64,000 nucleotides of DNA from Pseudomonadota bacterium. GTDB taxonomy: Bacteria > Pseudomonadota > Alphaproteobacteria > Sphingomonadales > Sphingomonadaceae. Location of the stretch: the NCBI GenBank assembly GCA_023394965.1, contig JAEWZX010000009.1, forward strand, positions 1 through 64,000, given 5' to 3'. Shown one piece after another: positions 42,972 to 52,489 of this stretch (its first letter is position 1; the number at the start of each line of letters is the position of its first letter). Under the pieces are notes generated by a model. The model was not told where the DNA came from. It saw only the letters and a list, made by a program, of their open reading frames with translations, and did no database searches. Position numbers and translations under genes: made by a program.

Positions 42972-43751
42972 TCAGCCGGGAATGTCCTGCCAGCGGGGCA
43001 GGTTCCGTTTGGCAATCAACCAGTTCGAGAAAAGAACAAAGGCAAGCCACATCAACCCGCCGAAGACTGCAGCCATAATTACAAATTTGCTGAAACTGCC
43101 GCCGTATCCGAACAGGGACATGAGCAGCGAATAGACAATTCCCGCCAGACCGAAGAGGACCGCCGCATAGCGCGGTTCCGCCGCGATATAGGGTATGGGT
43201 GGCAAGGCTTTGCCTTCGCGCCAGGCCCAACGATGGGCCGGGGCGATAATCTGGCTTTCAGGGATACCGGCGTCGCGCAGTACCTGCACGGCATTGGCAA
43301 TCCGCACGGAAGGAAATTCACCTTGCGCCATCGACGTGGTGGCTTGCGTCTCTGCCGAAGGCGCCATCAGGCGCGCTTTTTGCGCCGCAAATTCGTCCGC
43401 ACTCAACGCTCCATCCTGGCGCAGCCGGTTAAGCTTCGCCAGTTCCTCTGCCACATCGGCCTGGTGGGTAGATGCAGCCACCGGCATGGCTGCGACTGCG
43501 CCATCGGCGGCACGCGCACGTTCGGAGCGTTTCCAGATCATATTCGCCGCCACCACGGCCGCCAGCTCGGCAAGAAAGACAAGCAGGCTGAAGTCACCCA
43601 GAAAGAACCGCAAAGACAGGACCGGTGTGGACCAGCTGTAATCGTCGAACAGGAAGACCCATCCGAAATCGTCGGTCCAGATGCCCGAGTTCCAGTACGG
43701 CGGGAACAGTATTATCAGGGCGGCGAGGATCAGGATGATCGGTTTGCGCAT
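42972..43751 (-). CDS. SHOCT-domain membrane protein
   Basis: 259 aa. N-terminal membrane segments (PIILILAALIILFPPYW; SLLVFLAELAAVVAANMIW), a SHOCT motif in the middle (ELAKLNRLRQDGALSADEFA followed by AQKARLM), and further C-terminal membrane segments (YAAVLFGLAGIVYSLLMSLF; FVIMAAVFGGLMWLAFVLFS). SHOCT is a short helical motif of unknown use. It is next to a second, smaller SHOCT membrane protein (43807) in the same direction, which suggests a common function. Confidence 0.75.
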   Translation of the reverse strand: MRKPIILILAALIILFPPYWNSGIWTDDFGWVFLFDDYSWSTPVLSLRFFLGDFSLLVFLAELAAVVAANMIWKRSERARAADGAVAAMPVAASTHQADVAEELAKLNRLRQDGALSADEFAAQKARLMAPSAETQATTSMAQGEFPSVRIANAVQVLRDAGIPESQIIAPAHRWAWREGKALPPIPYIAAEPRYAAVLFGLAGIVYSLLMSLFGYGGSFSKFVIMAAVFGGLMWLAFVLFSNWLIAKRNLPRWQDIPG

Positions 43752-43806
43752 GACGTCTCCTGCAGGATATCAGGCGGCAATCCCGCCCGGTTACGAGCTG
43801 GGCAGA

Positions 43807-44136
43807 TCAGCGCGCCAACAGTTCGCGCTTCTTTGCTGCGAATTCGTCTTCCGAGATGGCCCCTTCATCCAGAAGAGCCTTCCATTTCGCGATTTCATCA
43901 GCGGTGCTGGCAGGCTGCAAGGCTGGCTGGGTAGCAGGGTAAGCAGGCTGGCCAGAGACTGCAGACATGCCCGCTCCCGGCTCCCGCCGATCGAGCAGGG
44001 CCAGAATAAGAACGGCAAAGATTCCGAAAAAGAAACCGAGAACGCCCCATAAGCCGGATTCGCGATTTTTCGACTTCGCCATACTTGCACAGACAAAGGC
44101 GCAAATAATGCCCACGATAAGATAAAGAACGATCAC
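43807..44136 (-). CDS. Small SHOCT-domain membrane protein
   Basis: 109 aa. Two membrane segments (YLIVGIICAFVCASMA; GLWGVLGFFFGIFAVLILAL), a Pro/Ala-rich linker and a C-terminal SHOCT motif (EIAKWKALLDEGAISEDEFA). It is upstream of, and in the same direction as, the larger SHOCT protein, 55 bp away. Function unknown. Confidence 0.75.
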   Translation of the reverse strand: MIVLYLIVGIICAFVCASMAKSKNRESGLWGVLGFFFGIFAVLILALLDRREPGAGMSAVSGQPAYPATQPALQPASTADEIAKWKALLDEGAISEDEFAAKKRELLAR

Positions 44137-44476
44137 GATGCCCCCCTTTTAGCAACGCAAACATACATCCTGACTGAGCAACATAGCGCGGCGGATAGTA
44201 TGCCTTTTGTTAATACCGCCTTTGCTGATTTGTCAAATGCGGGGTTCCGGGCCGCATATCGCTGGTCATCTTTGCCGTAGCGCCTGGCCATTACGTGCAT
44301 GACCAGAGGGCTAGCATCGTCGCCATATTATGGATTGCTGACGCTGATATCATGACAGCCCCCTACTGGTTTGGTGGCGACTCCAAACGGCCGAGGCGTA
44401 GCGGCACCGCGGCAATTTGCCCCCACGCCCCGTATCGGTATAGCGGTCCCATTATCTTCAGGAGGACTGCATACAT
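44137..44476. other. Intergenic region without a gene
   Basis: 340 bp between the divergent SHOCT gene and the S9 peptidase. It must hold both promoters. AGGAGG at 44460-44465 is the peptidase Shine-Dalgarno sequence. I see no convincing ORF, repeat or RNA gene. Confidence 0.6.
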
Positions 44477-46531
44477 ATGACTTTTCGCGCGCCGCTAACC
44501 GCTGGCATTCTGCTTGCCACGGCCTCGCTCGCTGCACAGGCACAGGCCCGGCCGATGACACCGGAAGATGTCGCCCGGCTCGAAAGCGTGGGCACCATCG
44601 CCGTTTCGGCAGATGGCAGCCGCATCGCCTATACCACCGCGAGCCTTCCCGACGTGACCGACGGGGAAGAAAACGGTTCGACGTCACAGCGTCTCAGCCT
44701 CGCCTACGGCCCCAACAATGCCCGGGCCTTCCTGCCCGACGATATCGACGTATCGGGCATCTCCTTTTCGCCCGATGGACGGATGATCAGCTTCGTGTGG
44801 GCGGACGAGGATGAAAAGTCCGCCGTCTGGGGCATCCCTGTCGATGGCGGTGGTCAGCGCAAGCTTGCCGCGGTCAAGGATGCCGGGGTCCGCTCCTATG
44901 CCTGGTCGCCGGATGGCAGCACGATCTGGATGCTGGCCAGTGCCGAAGAAGACAAGGCCCGCGACAAGCAGGCCAAGGCCGGATTCAACGCGATCGTCTA
45001 TGAAGAAGAAGCGAAGCTGACCCGCCTGTTTTCCGCCCGTGTCGGCGCAGAGGTGGATGCGGATCCGAAAGCCGTCACCATTCCCGGCTATGTCAGCGCA
45101 TTCCGCGTCGCGCCCGATGGCCGCCATGCCGTTGTCGACAGCGCCCCCACCCCGCAGATCGACGATGCCTACACGTCCAAACGCGCCCACATTCTCGACC
45201 TGACCAGTGGCAAGGTGCTGCGCGTCGTCGAAACGCCGGGCAAGCTGGGCGATATCGAGATTTCGCCGGATGGAAAGCAGCTGTCGATGATCGCCGGCGT
45301 CGACATGAACGACCCGGCCGAAACGACATTGCATCTTGTCGATGTGGCGACCGGCAAATACCGGGCACTCAACGCCGGTGCACCAGAAGCCGCAGTCGAT
45401 GCCGAATGGCTGGCTGACGGTCGATTGGCTGCAGTGATCCACAAGGGCGCGCAAAGCGCATTACGCATCTACAATCCGGATGGATCTGTTGCCGCCGAAT
45501 ATGATGGCGGCGAACTGATACTGTCCAGCCTCGAGGCGGGTGGCAACACAATCGCGGTCGAGGCCAGCAGCCCCACGCACCCCACGGAACTGTTCGTCTG
45601 GTCGGGCAACGCCTTCCAGCGCTGGACGACGCATAACGACTGGCTGAAGGATATCGATTTCGGCAAGCAGCGCACCTTCACCTATACTGCGCGTGATGGT
45701 CAGCAGGTCGAAGGCGTATTGATCGAACCGGTCGGTGGGGCCAAGCGCGGGGGCGCGCCGCTGATCCTCAACGTTCATGGCGGGCCCGAAGCGCATGACA
45801 GCAATGGCTGGCAGACTGCCTATTCCAAACCTGGACAGGTTGCGGCCGGCCAGGGTTATGCGGTATTCCTGCCCAACTATCGTGGCTCGACCGGTTACGG
45901 CACTGCCTTTTCCAAGCAGCATACCGGTAGATATACTGACCCCGAATTCACCGATCTGGTCGATGCGAAGCGCGCGCTGGTCGAAGCGGGGATCGCCGAT
46001 CCCGATCGCACCGGCATTACGGGCGGGTCCTATGGCGGCTATGCCACAGGCTGGGCATCGACCGCACTGAGCGACGAATTCGCTGCTGGTGTCATGTTCG
46101 TGGGTATAACCAATCAGATCAGCAAGTTCGGCACGACGGACATTCCCTACGAAATGTACAATGTCCATTCGGGCAAGTGGCCTTGGGACGACTGGCAGGC
46201 CATGCTGGAAGTGTCGCCCATCTATCATGTCGACAAGGCCAACACGCCCCTGCTGATCATGCACGGTGCCGACGATACACGTGTTGCGCCCAGCCAAAGC
46301 TACGAGCTGTATCGCAGCATGAAGGTGCGCAAACCCGATGTGCCCGTGCGCCTGGTGCTGTTTCCGGGTGAAGGCCATGGCAACCGCAAGGCGGCTGCGC
46401 GTTACGATTACAACCTGCGCATGATGCGCTGGTTCGACACCTATCTGAAAACCGGCAACCGCAAGGCGGCGCTTCCCCCCGCACGCCCGGAACTGCCGTC
46501 AGGCACCACCGGGACATCCAGCAAGGACTGA
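44477..46531 (+). CDS. S9-family prolyl oligopeptidase/acylaminoacyl-type peptidase
   Basis: 684 aa, exported: the signal peptide covers about 1-23 (TAGILLATASLAAQAQA). The N-terminal beta-propeller (about 35-400) includes the repeats GTIAVSADGSRIAYTT and GISFSPDGRMISFVW. The alpha/beta-hydrolase domain has nucleophile Ser518 (GGSYGGYA), Asp599/600 (HGADDTRVA) and His634 (EGHGN). It cleaves short peptides in the periplasm. ATG 44477 follows AGGAGG. A strong terminator follows (46552-46585). Confidence 0.95.
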   Translation: MTFRAPLTAGILLATASLAAQAQARPMTPEDVARLESVGTIAVSADGSRIAYTTASLPDVTDGEENGSTSQRLSLAYGPNNARAFLPDDIDVSGISFSPDGRMISFVWADEDEKSAVWGIPVDGGGQRKLAAVKDAGVRSYAWSPDGSTIWMLASAEEDKARDKQAKAGFNAIVYEEEAKLTRLFSARVGAEVDADPKAVTIPGYVSAFRVAPDGRHAVVDSAPTPQIDDAYTSKRAHILDLTSGKVLRVVETPGKLGDIEISPDGKQLSMIAGVDMNDPAETTLHLVDVATGKYRALNAGAPEAAVDAEWLADGRLAAVIHKGAQSALRIYNPDGSVAAEYDGGELILSSLEAGGNTIAVEASSPTHPTELFVWSGNAFQRWTTHNDWLKDIDFGKQRTFTYTARDGQQVEGVLIEPVGGAKRGGAPLILNVHGGPEAHDSNGWQTAYSKPGQVAAGQGYAVFLPNYRGSTGYGTAFSKQHTGRYTDPEFTDLVDAKRALVEAGIADPDRTGITGGSYGGYATGWASTALSDEFAAGVMFVGITNQISKFGTTDIPYEMYNVHSGKWPWDDWQAMLEVSPIYHVDKANTPLLIMHGADDTRVAPSQSYELYRSMKVRKPDVPVRLVLFPGEGHGNRKAAARYDYNLRMMRWFDTYLKTGNRKAALPPARPELPSGTTGTSSKD

Positions 46532-46551
46532 TCGCTGGTGTGATCGACAAG

Positions 46552-46585
46552 GGGCCGCGCGAGGTAATGTCGCGCGGCCCTTTTT
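46552..46585 (+). terminator. Rho-independent terminator
   Basis: GGGCCGCGCGA and TCGCGCGGCCC (perfect 11-bp arms, 7-nt loop) followed by TTTTT, between the S9 peptidase and the convergent DUF885 gene; probably serves the plus strand. Confidence 0.9.
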
Positions 46586-46609
46586 AATGCTCCAAAGCGC
46601 CTGTGCCGG

Positions 46610-48397
46610 CTATTGCCCGCCAGCAGCAATCCAGCGATCGATCTTGGCTTCCAGAACGGCCAGCGGAATGTTGCCGCTGTTGAGCACCTGTTCGTGGAAA
46701 AGGCGGATGTCGAAACCATCGCCCAGCGCCTTTTCGGCCCGTGCGCGCAGTTCCTTGAGCTTCAGTTCGCCGATTTTGTAGCCCAGTGCCTGGCCCGGCA
46801 TGGCGATATAGCGGGCAACTTCGTTTTCCGCATAATCGCGCGCGCTGCCGTTTTCGACCATATAGTCGACCGCCTTGTCCCGGCTCCAGCCAAGCGCATG
46901 GATGCCCGTATCGACCACCAACCGCACGGCGCGCTTCAGTTCGCCATCTTCCAGCGCCTGCAGTCGCTCTACCGGGTCGTCGTAAAGACCCAGTTCGTAC
47001 CCCAGGCTTTCTGCGTAGAGCGCCCAACCTTCGCCGAAGGCTGTATACCAGCCGTGCTTCAGCGTGTCGGGCAGCCTGTCATCTTCGATGGCGAACATGA
47101 TCTGATAGTGGTGGCCCGGATTGCCTTCATGCATATACAGCCGGATCGAGGGGCTGAGTTCGCGCTCCGCAGCATTCCAGCCACTGAAATAGAACGTCCC
47201 CGCCCGCTCGCGCTCCGGATCGCCCGGCTGGTAAGACGCAGCCAGGAAGAACTCTTCGCGATAGGGTTCGTATGGTTCGATACGCAGCGGCGTTTCAGGG
47301 CCGCTGAGGAACAGGGGGCCAATCTTGCTGTCGACCGCCTTGCCCGTCTCGTACCACGCTTGCTGTAGCGATTCCTTCGTCTTGTAGACCTTCGGGCGAC
47401 GCTCGCCACGCTCGGCAATCGCCTCGTCTCGCGCCTGGCTGATCCGCTTCACTTCGGACAGGCCCAGATCGTGCACGTCCTGCGCGCTGAGCGGCAGCGT
47501 GGTCATTTCCACGATGCGATAATCGTAGAATGCCTTGCCGCCAGGCATATCCGACAAGCCGAACGTGGCACGCGCCTTGGGTAAATAGGTATCTGCCAGA
47601 TAAGCGCGCAGACGCCGGATTGCGGGGAACAGTCTTTCGTCGATGGCCGTGGTGAGATCGGCGCGTGCGTCCTCCTTCTGCGCGTCGGTAAAACTGTCGG
47701 GGAATGCGCGCAGCGGCGCATAATAGGCGTTTTTCGCCTGCGGTGTCGACAATTGGGTATCGAGTTGCTCGATCATCATTTCGACCGTCAGCCGCGGCAG
47801 GGTGATACCCTGTTCGATACCCGTATCGAACCGCGCGATGACTTCTTCCACCATCTGCGCATAGGCGGTGTGGCGGGCGATATTGGCAGCGTAATCTTCC
47901 GCAGTCTTGAACGGCATCACCCCGTCCGGAGCGGAAAGGCCGGGATAATCCCCCTGAATGCCGGTGAAATGATCCAGCGGAAGAGCAAGCCGGATTTTCA
48001 GTATATCCGGTTCCATCCCGGCAAGCGTCCGTTCGCCAGCATAACGAAAGGTGTCATAGGCAATGCGATCTTCCGCAGCCAGGGCACTGCGGTCGATCGC
48101 AGCCAGCTCGGCCAATTCGGCCTCGGTGGCAGCCCTCTCTGCCGCAAAGCCAGCTGGCGAAAAGTCGCCCAGCTTGCCCGCATCGGAGAAGTCACCCTGA
48201 TAGAAGGCGGCGATGGGCGACCGGTCGAGCGAGGCCGCCTCGCTCCGCGCCAGCAGATCGCGCAGTTTCGCAGATTCGTGGTCGCTGGCAGACATGCCGG
48301 CGTGATGGCCGGAATGATCCTGCGCAAATGTCGGCGTGGAGATGGTGGCAGACGCAATGGCGATCGCCGATGCGAAGCGAGTGAGAACGCGGTTCAT
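46610..48397 (-). CDS. Exported DUF885 family protein
   Basis: 595 aa from ATG 48397. The signal peptide is MNRVLTRFASAIAIASATIS (cleavage near TFAQ), followed by a His-rich start (DHSGHHAG). The C-terminal region has RLYMHEGNPGHHYQIMFA, an HEGxxGHH metal-site-like motif known from DUF885, and IHALGWSRDKAVDYMVENGS. The family is annotated as a hypothetical metal-dependent hydrolase or peptidase. It is probably periplasmic. A longer open frame to 48439 lacks a good start. Confidence 0.88.
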   Translation of the reverse strand: MNRVLTRFASAIAIASATISTPTFAQDHSGHHAGMSASDHESAKLRDLLARSEAASLDRSPIAAFYQGDFSDAGKLGDFSPAGFAAERAATEAELAELAAIDRSALAAEDRIAYDTFRYAGERTLAGMEPDILKIRLALPLDHFTGIQGDYPGLSAPDGVMPFKTAEDYAANIARHTAYAQMVEEVIARFDTGIEQGITLPRLTVEMMIEQLDTQLSTPQAKNAYYAPLRAFPDSFTDAQKEDARADLTTAIDERLFPAIRRLRAYLADTYLPKARATFGLSDMPGGKAFYDYRIVEMTTLPLSAQDVHDLGLSEVKRISQARDEAIAERGERRPKVYKTKESLQQAWYETGKAVDSKIGPLFLSGPETPLRIEPYEPYREEFFLAASYQPGDPERERAGTFYFSGWNAAERELSPSIRLYMHEGNPGHHYQIMFAIEDDRLPDTLKHGWYTAFGEGWALYAESLGYELGLYDDPVERLQALEDGELKRAVRLVVDTGIHALGWSRDKAVDYMVENGSARDYAENEVARYIAMPGQALGYKIGELKLKELRARAEKALGDGFDIRLFHEQVLNSGNIPLAVLEAKIDRWIAAGGQ

Positions 48398-48501
48398 CTG
48401 TGAAGCTCCCCTGAAATACGGCGGGGAGGCTAGCGACACTCACTACAGGAGCAAAGCCCCATCGACCAAAGGCGTGCTGGCACCGGCAAGGGGCCGTCCG
48501 G

Positions 48502-50175
48502 CTAGGTGCCGAGGATGGCAGGAAGACGCAGGCCTTTCGCGCGCGCGCAGTCCACGGCGTCTTCATATCCGGCATCGGCGTGGCGCATGACGCCAGTTGC
48601 CGGATCGTTCCAGAGTACCCGTTCCAGGCGGCGTGCCGCATCCTCGGTCCCGTCGGCCACGATGACCATGCCCGCATGCTGGCTGAAGCCCATGCCCACG
48701 CCGCCCCCATGATGCAGGCTGACCCAGGTCGCCCCGCTGGCGGTATTGAGCAATGCGTTGAGCAACGGCCAGTCACTGACCGCGTCGCTGCCGTCTTTCA
48801 TCGCCTCCGTTTCCCGATTGGGACTCGCAACCGAGCCGCTGTCGAGATGATCGCGGCCAATGACGACCGGGGCCTTCAGGTCACCGCTAGCCACCATTTC
48901 GTTGAACGCCATGCCCAGCCGGTGCCGATCGCCAAGACCGACCCAGCAAATGCGTGCCGGCAAACCCTGAAAGGCAATCCGTTCGCGCGCCATGTCGAGC
49001 CAGTTGTGCAGGTGATGGTAGTCGGGCAGCAACTCCTTCACCTTGGCATCGGTCTTGTAGATATCCTCTGGATCGCCCGACAGCGCAGCCCAGCGAAACG
49101 GGCCGATCCCGCGACAGAACAGCGGCCGGATATAGGCCGGGACGAAGCCGGGGAAGGCAAAGGCATTCTCCAATCCCTCCTCCAGCGCGACCTGGCGGAT
49201 GTTATTGCCATAATCGAGCGTGGGCACACCTGCATCCCAGAAGGCCAGCATGGCTTCCACCTGCTTGCGCATCGATGCCCGGGCAGCCTTTTCCACCGCC
49301 TTGGGATCGCTTTCGCGCTTTGCCCGCCATTCACCCAAGGTCCACCCTTCCGGCAGATAGCCGTTGACCGGATCATGCGCGCTCGTCTGGTCGGTGACGA
49401 TATCGGGCCGCACGCCGCGCTTCACCAGCTCCGGGAAGATTTCGGCGGCATTGCCGAGCAAGCCGACCGACTTCGCCTCGCCCGCAGCCGTCCAGCGTTC
49501 GATCATGGCGAGCGCTTCATCCACACTGTCGGTTTTCTCGTCGAGGTAACGAGTGCGAAGGCGGAAATCGACGCTGTCCGGATTGCATTCCACCGCCAGA
49601 CAGCAAGCCCCGGCCATGACGGCGGCCAGCGGCTGGGCACCGCCCATTCCACCAAGTCCGCCGGTCAGGATCCACTTGCCGGTGAGATCTCCGCCATAAT
49701 GCTTGCGCCCGGCTTCCACGAAGGTTTCGTAAGTCCCCTGCACGATGCCCTGTGTGCCGATGTAGATCCACGAACCGGCCGTCATCTGGCCGTACATCAT
49801 CAGGCCCTTCTTATCGAGTTCGCTGAAATGGTCCCAATTGGCCCAATGCGGCACGAGGTTGGAATTGGCGATAAGCACACGGGGGGCGTCCGCATGCGTG
49901 CGGAACACGCCGACCGGCTTGCCGGACTGGACCAGCAGCGTCTCGTCGTCCGCCAGGGTCCTGAGGCTGGACAGGATCGCTTCGAAATCGCCCCAGCTGC
50001 GTGCAGCACGGCCGATCCCGCCGTACACCACCAGTTCGTCCGGATTTTCGGCCACCTCACGATCGAGGTTGTTCTGAATCATCCGGAAAGGCGCCTCGGT
50101 CTGCCAGCTCCCACAGTTCAGCTCGGGCCCCGTCGGTGCCTTGATATCGCGGGCATTGCGGCGGTCGATGGTCAT
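48502..50175 (-). CDS. hutU: Urocanate hydratase
   Basis: 557 aa. It adds water to urocanate to give imidazolone propionate with NAD as electrophile. GSWQTEAPFRMIQNNLDREV and VVYGGIGRAARSWGDF are the usual opening, and the NAD-loop ILTGGLGGMGGAQPLAAVMA and active-site CLAVECNPDSVDFRLRTRYL are present. The start overlaps the hutG stop as ATGA. It is the last gene of the minus-strand hut operon. Confidence 0.97.
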   Translation of the reverse strand: MTIDRRNARDIKAPTGPELNCGSWQTEAPFRMIQNNLDREVAENPDELVVYGGIGRAARSWGDFEAILSSLRTLADDETLLVQSGKPVGVFRTHADAPRVLIANSNLVPHWANWDHFSELDKKGLMMYGQMTAGSWIYIGTQGIVQGTYETFVEAGRKHYGGDLTGKWILTGGLGGMGGAQPLAAVMAGACCLAVECNPDSVDFRLRTRYLDEKTDSVDEALAMIERWTAAGEAKSVGLLGNAAEIFPELVKRGVRPDIVTDQTSAHDPVNGYLPEGWTLGEWRAKRESDPKAVEKAARASMRKQVEAMLAFWDAGVPTLDYGNNIRQVALEEGLENAFAFPGFVPAYIRPLFCRGIGPFRWAALSGDPEDIYKTDAKVKELLPDYHHLHNWLDMARERIAFQGLPARICWVGLGDRHRLGMAFNEMVASGDLKAPVVIGRDHLDSGSVASPNRETEAMKDGSDAVSDWPLLNALLNTASGATWVSLHHGGGVGMGFSQHAGMVIVADGTEDAARRLERVLWNDPATGVMRHADAGYEDAVDCARAKGLRLPAILGT

Positions 50176-50960
50176 GCAAGATCTCCGAAAGTACTCTGGA
50201 TGCCGTCGAGCACTTCGGCGAGCGTATCGCGCAGATCGGCGGCTTTGTCGGATGAGAAGGCAAAGGGCGGCGCCTCGGCTTCGAGATAGGTGGATTGCGC
50301 GATCTCCATCTGGATCGCGTGAATATTTCTCCCGGGCTCCCCGTAATGGCGGGTAGTCCAGCCCCCGCGGAAACGCCCGTTGACGACATAGGTGTAAGGG
50401 CCATTCGCACAGGCCAGCGCAACTGCCCGCTCGATCGATGGGGCGCAGGCCCGTCCGTCATGGGTCCCAATGTTGAGATCCGGGAGGGTTCCATCGAACA
50501 GGAAGGGCAGGCGGGACTGGATCGAATGGCAATCGTAAAGCACGGCAAAGCCATGGATCGCGTGCACTCTGTCCAGCTCGCGCCGCAAGGCGGCATGATA
50601 AGGCTTGTGAAATGCTTCCCGGCGACGGGCGATCTCTGCCTCGTCTGGCTCCACACGCCAGATCGGTTGATTTTCGAAGTCCACCATCGGCACGAGACCG
50701 GTGGTATTTTGCCCCGGATAGAGACTGGCCCCGTCGGGTGGACGGTTGGCATCGATGACGTAGCGATTGAATTCGGCACGGACGATTGTCGCCTCGTGCG
50801 CGATGTCTGCGTACAGGCGAGGGATATGCCAATCCGTATCGGCCAGCATCCCTCCGCGCTCGGTAAGATTGGCTCTGATGTCATCAGGCACCACGGTCCC
50901 CGAATGGGGCTGCGCCAGCACGATCGGCGATGTGCCAGGAAGAACCGTGACCGGTTTCAC
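50172..50960 (-). CDS. hutG: N-formylglutamate deformylase
   Basis: 262 aa. It hydrolyses N-formyl-L-glutamate to glutamate and formate, the last step of the five-step pathway that also needs HutF. Typical blocks are LAQPHSGTVVPDD, TDWHIPRLYADIAH, VLYDCHSIQSRLPFLFDGTL and LPDLNIGTHDGRACAPSI. Both ends overlap neighbouring hut genes by 4 nt. There is no HutG-type formiminoglutamase, in line with hutF being present. Confidence 0.95.
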   Translation of the reverse strand: MKPVTVLPGTSPIVLAQPHSGTVVPDDIRANLTERGGMLADTDWHIPRLYADIAHEATIVRAEFNRYVIDANRPPDGASLYPGQNTTGLVPMVDFENQPIWRVEPDEAEIARRREAFHKPYHAALRRELDRVHAIHGFAVLYDCHSIQSRLPFLFDGTLPDLNIGTHDGRACAPSIERAVALACANGPYTYVVNGRFRGGWTTRHYGEPGRNIHAIQMEIAQSTYLEAEAPPFAFSSDKAADLRDTLAEVLDGIQSTFGDLA

Positions 50961-52489
50961 GGCGCAAAGCCCGCAATGGTTTGCGCGCCTATCCCTTCGG
51001 CCAGAACACTGGAACCGAGCAGCTCTGCCATCGCCGCAATCTCGGGTTCCATCAGCCGGTCCCCGGTCAGGGCAGGCGAAGCGGCGCGGATCCGCTTGAT
51101 TGCGCTACGAAGCGTCGCGCTTGTTTCGAGCGGCGCGCGACATTCGATACCCTGTGCAGCAGTCATCGCCTCGATGCCGAGAATGGCGGCGAGATTGCCA
51201 TTCATCTCCAGCAGACGGCGTGCGCCATGGCAGGCCATGGAAACATGGTCTTCCTGATTGGCCGATGTTGGCGTGCTATCGACCACGCGCGGATTGGACA
51301 GCGCCTTGTTCTCGCTCATCAACGCCGCGCTGGTCACTTCGGCGATCATCAGGCCGGATTGCAACCCCGGTGACGGAGCAAGGAAGGCGGGCAGACCGAA
51401 GCTGAGCGCCGGGTCGACCAGCAAGGCGATACGGCGCTGGGCGATGGCACCGATTTCGGACACGGCAATGGCAATCCCGTCTGCGGCCATACCAACCGGT
51501 TCGGCATGGAAATTCCCGCCCGAAACGATCGATCCGTCGGACAGGACCAGCGGATTGTCCGTCGCGGCATTTGCTTCGATAGTGAGGACCCGCCCGGCAT
51601 GGGCCAGCTGATCGAGGCAGGCCCCGATCACCTGCGGCGCACAGCGCAGGCAATATGGGTCCTGAACCCGCAGATCATCTTCCCGGTGGCTTTCCCGAAT
51701 CTGCGAACCGTCCAGCAGATCGCGAATGATCCGGGCGGACACGATCTGCCCGCGATGGCCGCGCAACGTGTGAATTTCCTCGCGGAAGGGTGCGGTCGAG
51801 CCCATCGCCGCATCGAGCGACAGAGCCGTCGTGACAAGCGAATTGATCGCCAGCTGCCAGCTGTCGAACAGTGCTGCCAGTGCAAGCCCGGTGGAAACCT
51901 GCGTGCCGTTAAGCAGCGCCAGCCCTTCCTTCGCCTCCAGCACGACCGGTTCCAGCCCGGCACGCTGCAGCGCGTCGCGCGCAGCCATTCGCTCGCCCCT
52001 GTAAAATGCCTCGCCCTCGCCAATCAGCGTGGCCGCGACATGCGCAAGCGGTGCAAGGTCGCCCGATGCGCCGACAGAGCCCTTTTCCGGCACCAGCGGG
52101 ATCACATCCGCCTCGACCAGTTGCTGCAATCGCTCGACCACGAGAGGGCGCACGCCGGAAGCCCCGCGGCCAAGCGAAAGGCACTTCAGCGCGATGATGA
52201 AGCGGACGATTTCAGGGGCCAGCGGGGCACCAAAACCGGCACTGTGCGACAGCACGAGATTGCGTTGCAGCGCGCCGAGATCCGTATCGCCGATCCGTAC
52301 GCTGGCAAGTTTGCCGAAGCCGGTATTGACCCCGTAGATCGCCTCGCCCGATCCCACAGCCGCCGTGAGCCGTTGGGCAGATTGCGCCACGGCTGCCATG
52401 GCCGCATCGTCGATCCGGAAGGGCTCGTCGGAACGATAGAGCGCTTCCAGCTCCGACAGGCCAAGCGATCCGGGCGACAAATCAAGCAT
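50957..52489 (-). CDS. hutH: Histidine ammonia-lyase
   Basis: 510 aa. It removes ammonia from histidine to give urocanate. The MIO prosthetic group forms from Ala141-Ser142-Gly143 in GSVGASGDLAPLAH. IYGVNTGFGKLAS near the N-terminus and EDHVSMACHGARRLLEM near the C-terminus are conserved. ATG 52489 overlaps the hutI stop by 8 nt; the frame is open further upstream inside hutI but that is a shadow. Confidence 0.97.
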   Translation of the reverse strand: MLDLSPGSLGLSELEALYRSDEPFRIDDAAMAAVAQSAQRLTAAVGSGEAIYGVNTGFGKLASVRIGDTDLGALQRNLVLSHSAGFGAPLAPEIVRFIIALKCLSLGRGASGVRPLVVERLQQLVEADVIPLVPEKGSVGASGDLAPLAHVAATLIGEGEAFYRGERMAARDALQRAGLEPVVLEAKEGLALLNGTQVSTGLALAALFDSWQLAINSLVTTALSLDAAMGSTAPFREEIHTLRGHRGQIVSARIIRDLLDGSQIRESHREDDLRVQDPYCLRCAPQVIGACLDQLAHAGRVLTIEANAATDNPLVLSDGSIVSGGNFHAEPVGMAADGIAIAVSEIGAIAQRRIALLVDPALSFGLPAFLAPSPGLQSGLMIAEVTSAALMSENKALSNPRVVDSTPTSANQEDHVSMACHGARRLLEMNGNLAAILGIEAMTAAQGIECRAPLETSATLRSAIKRIRAASPALTGDRLMEPEIAAMAELLGSSVLAEGIGAQTIAGFAP

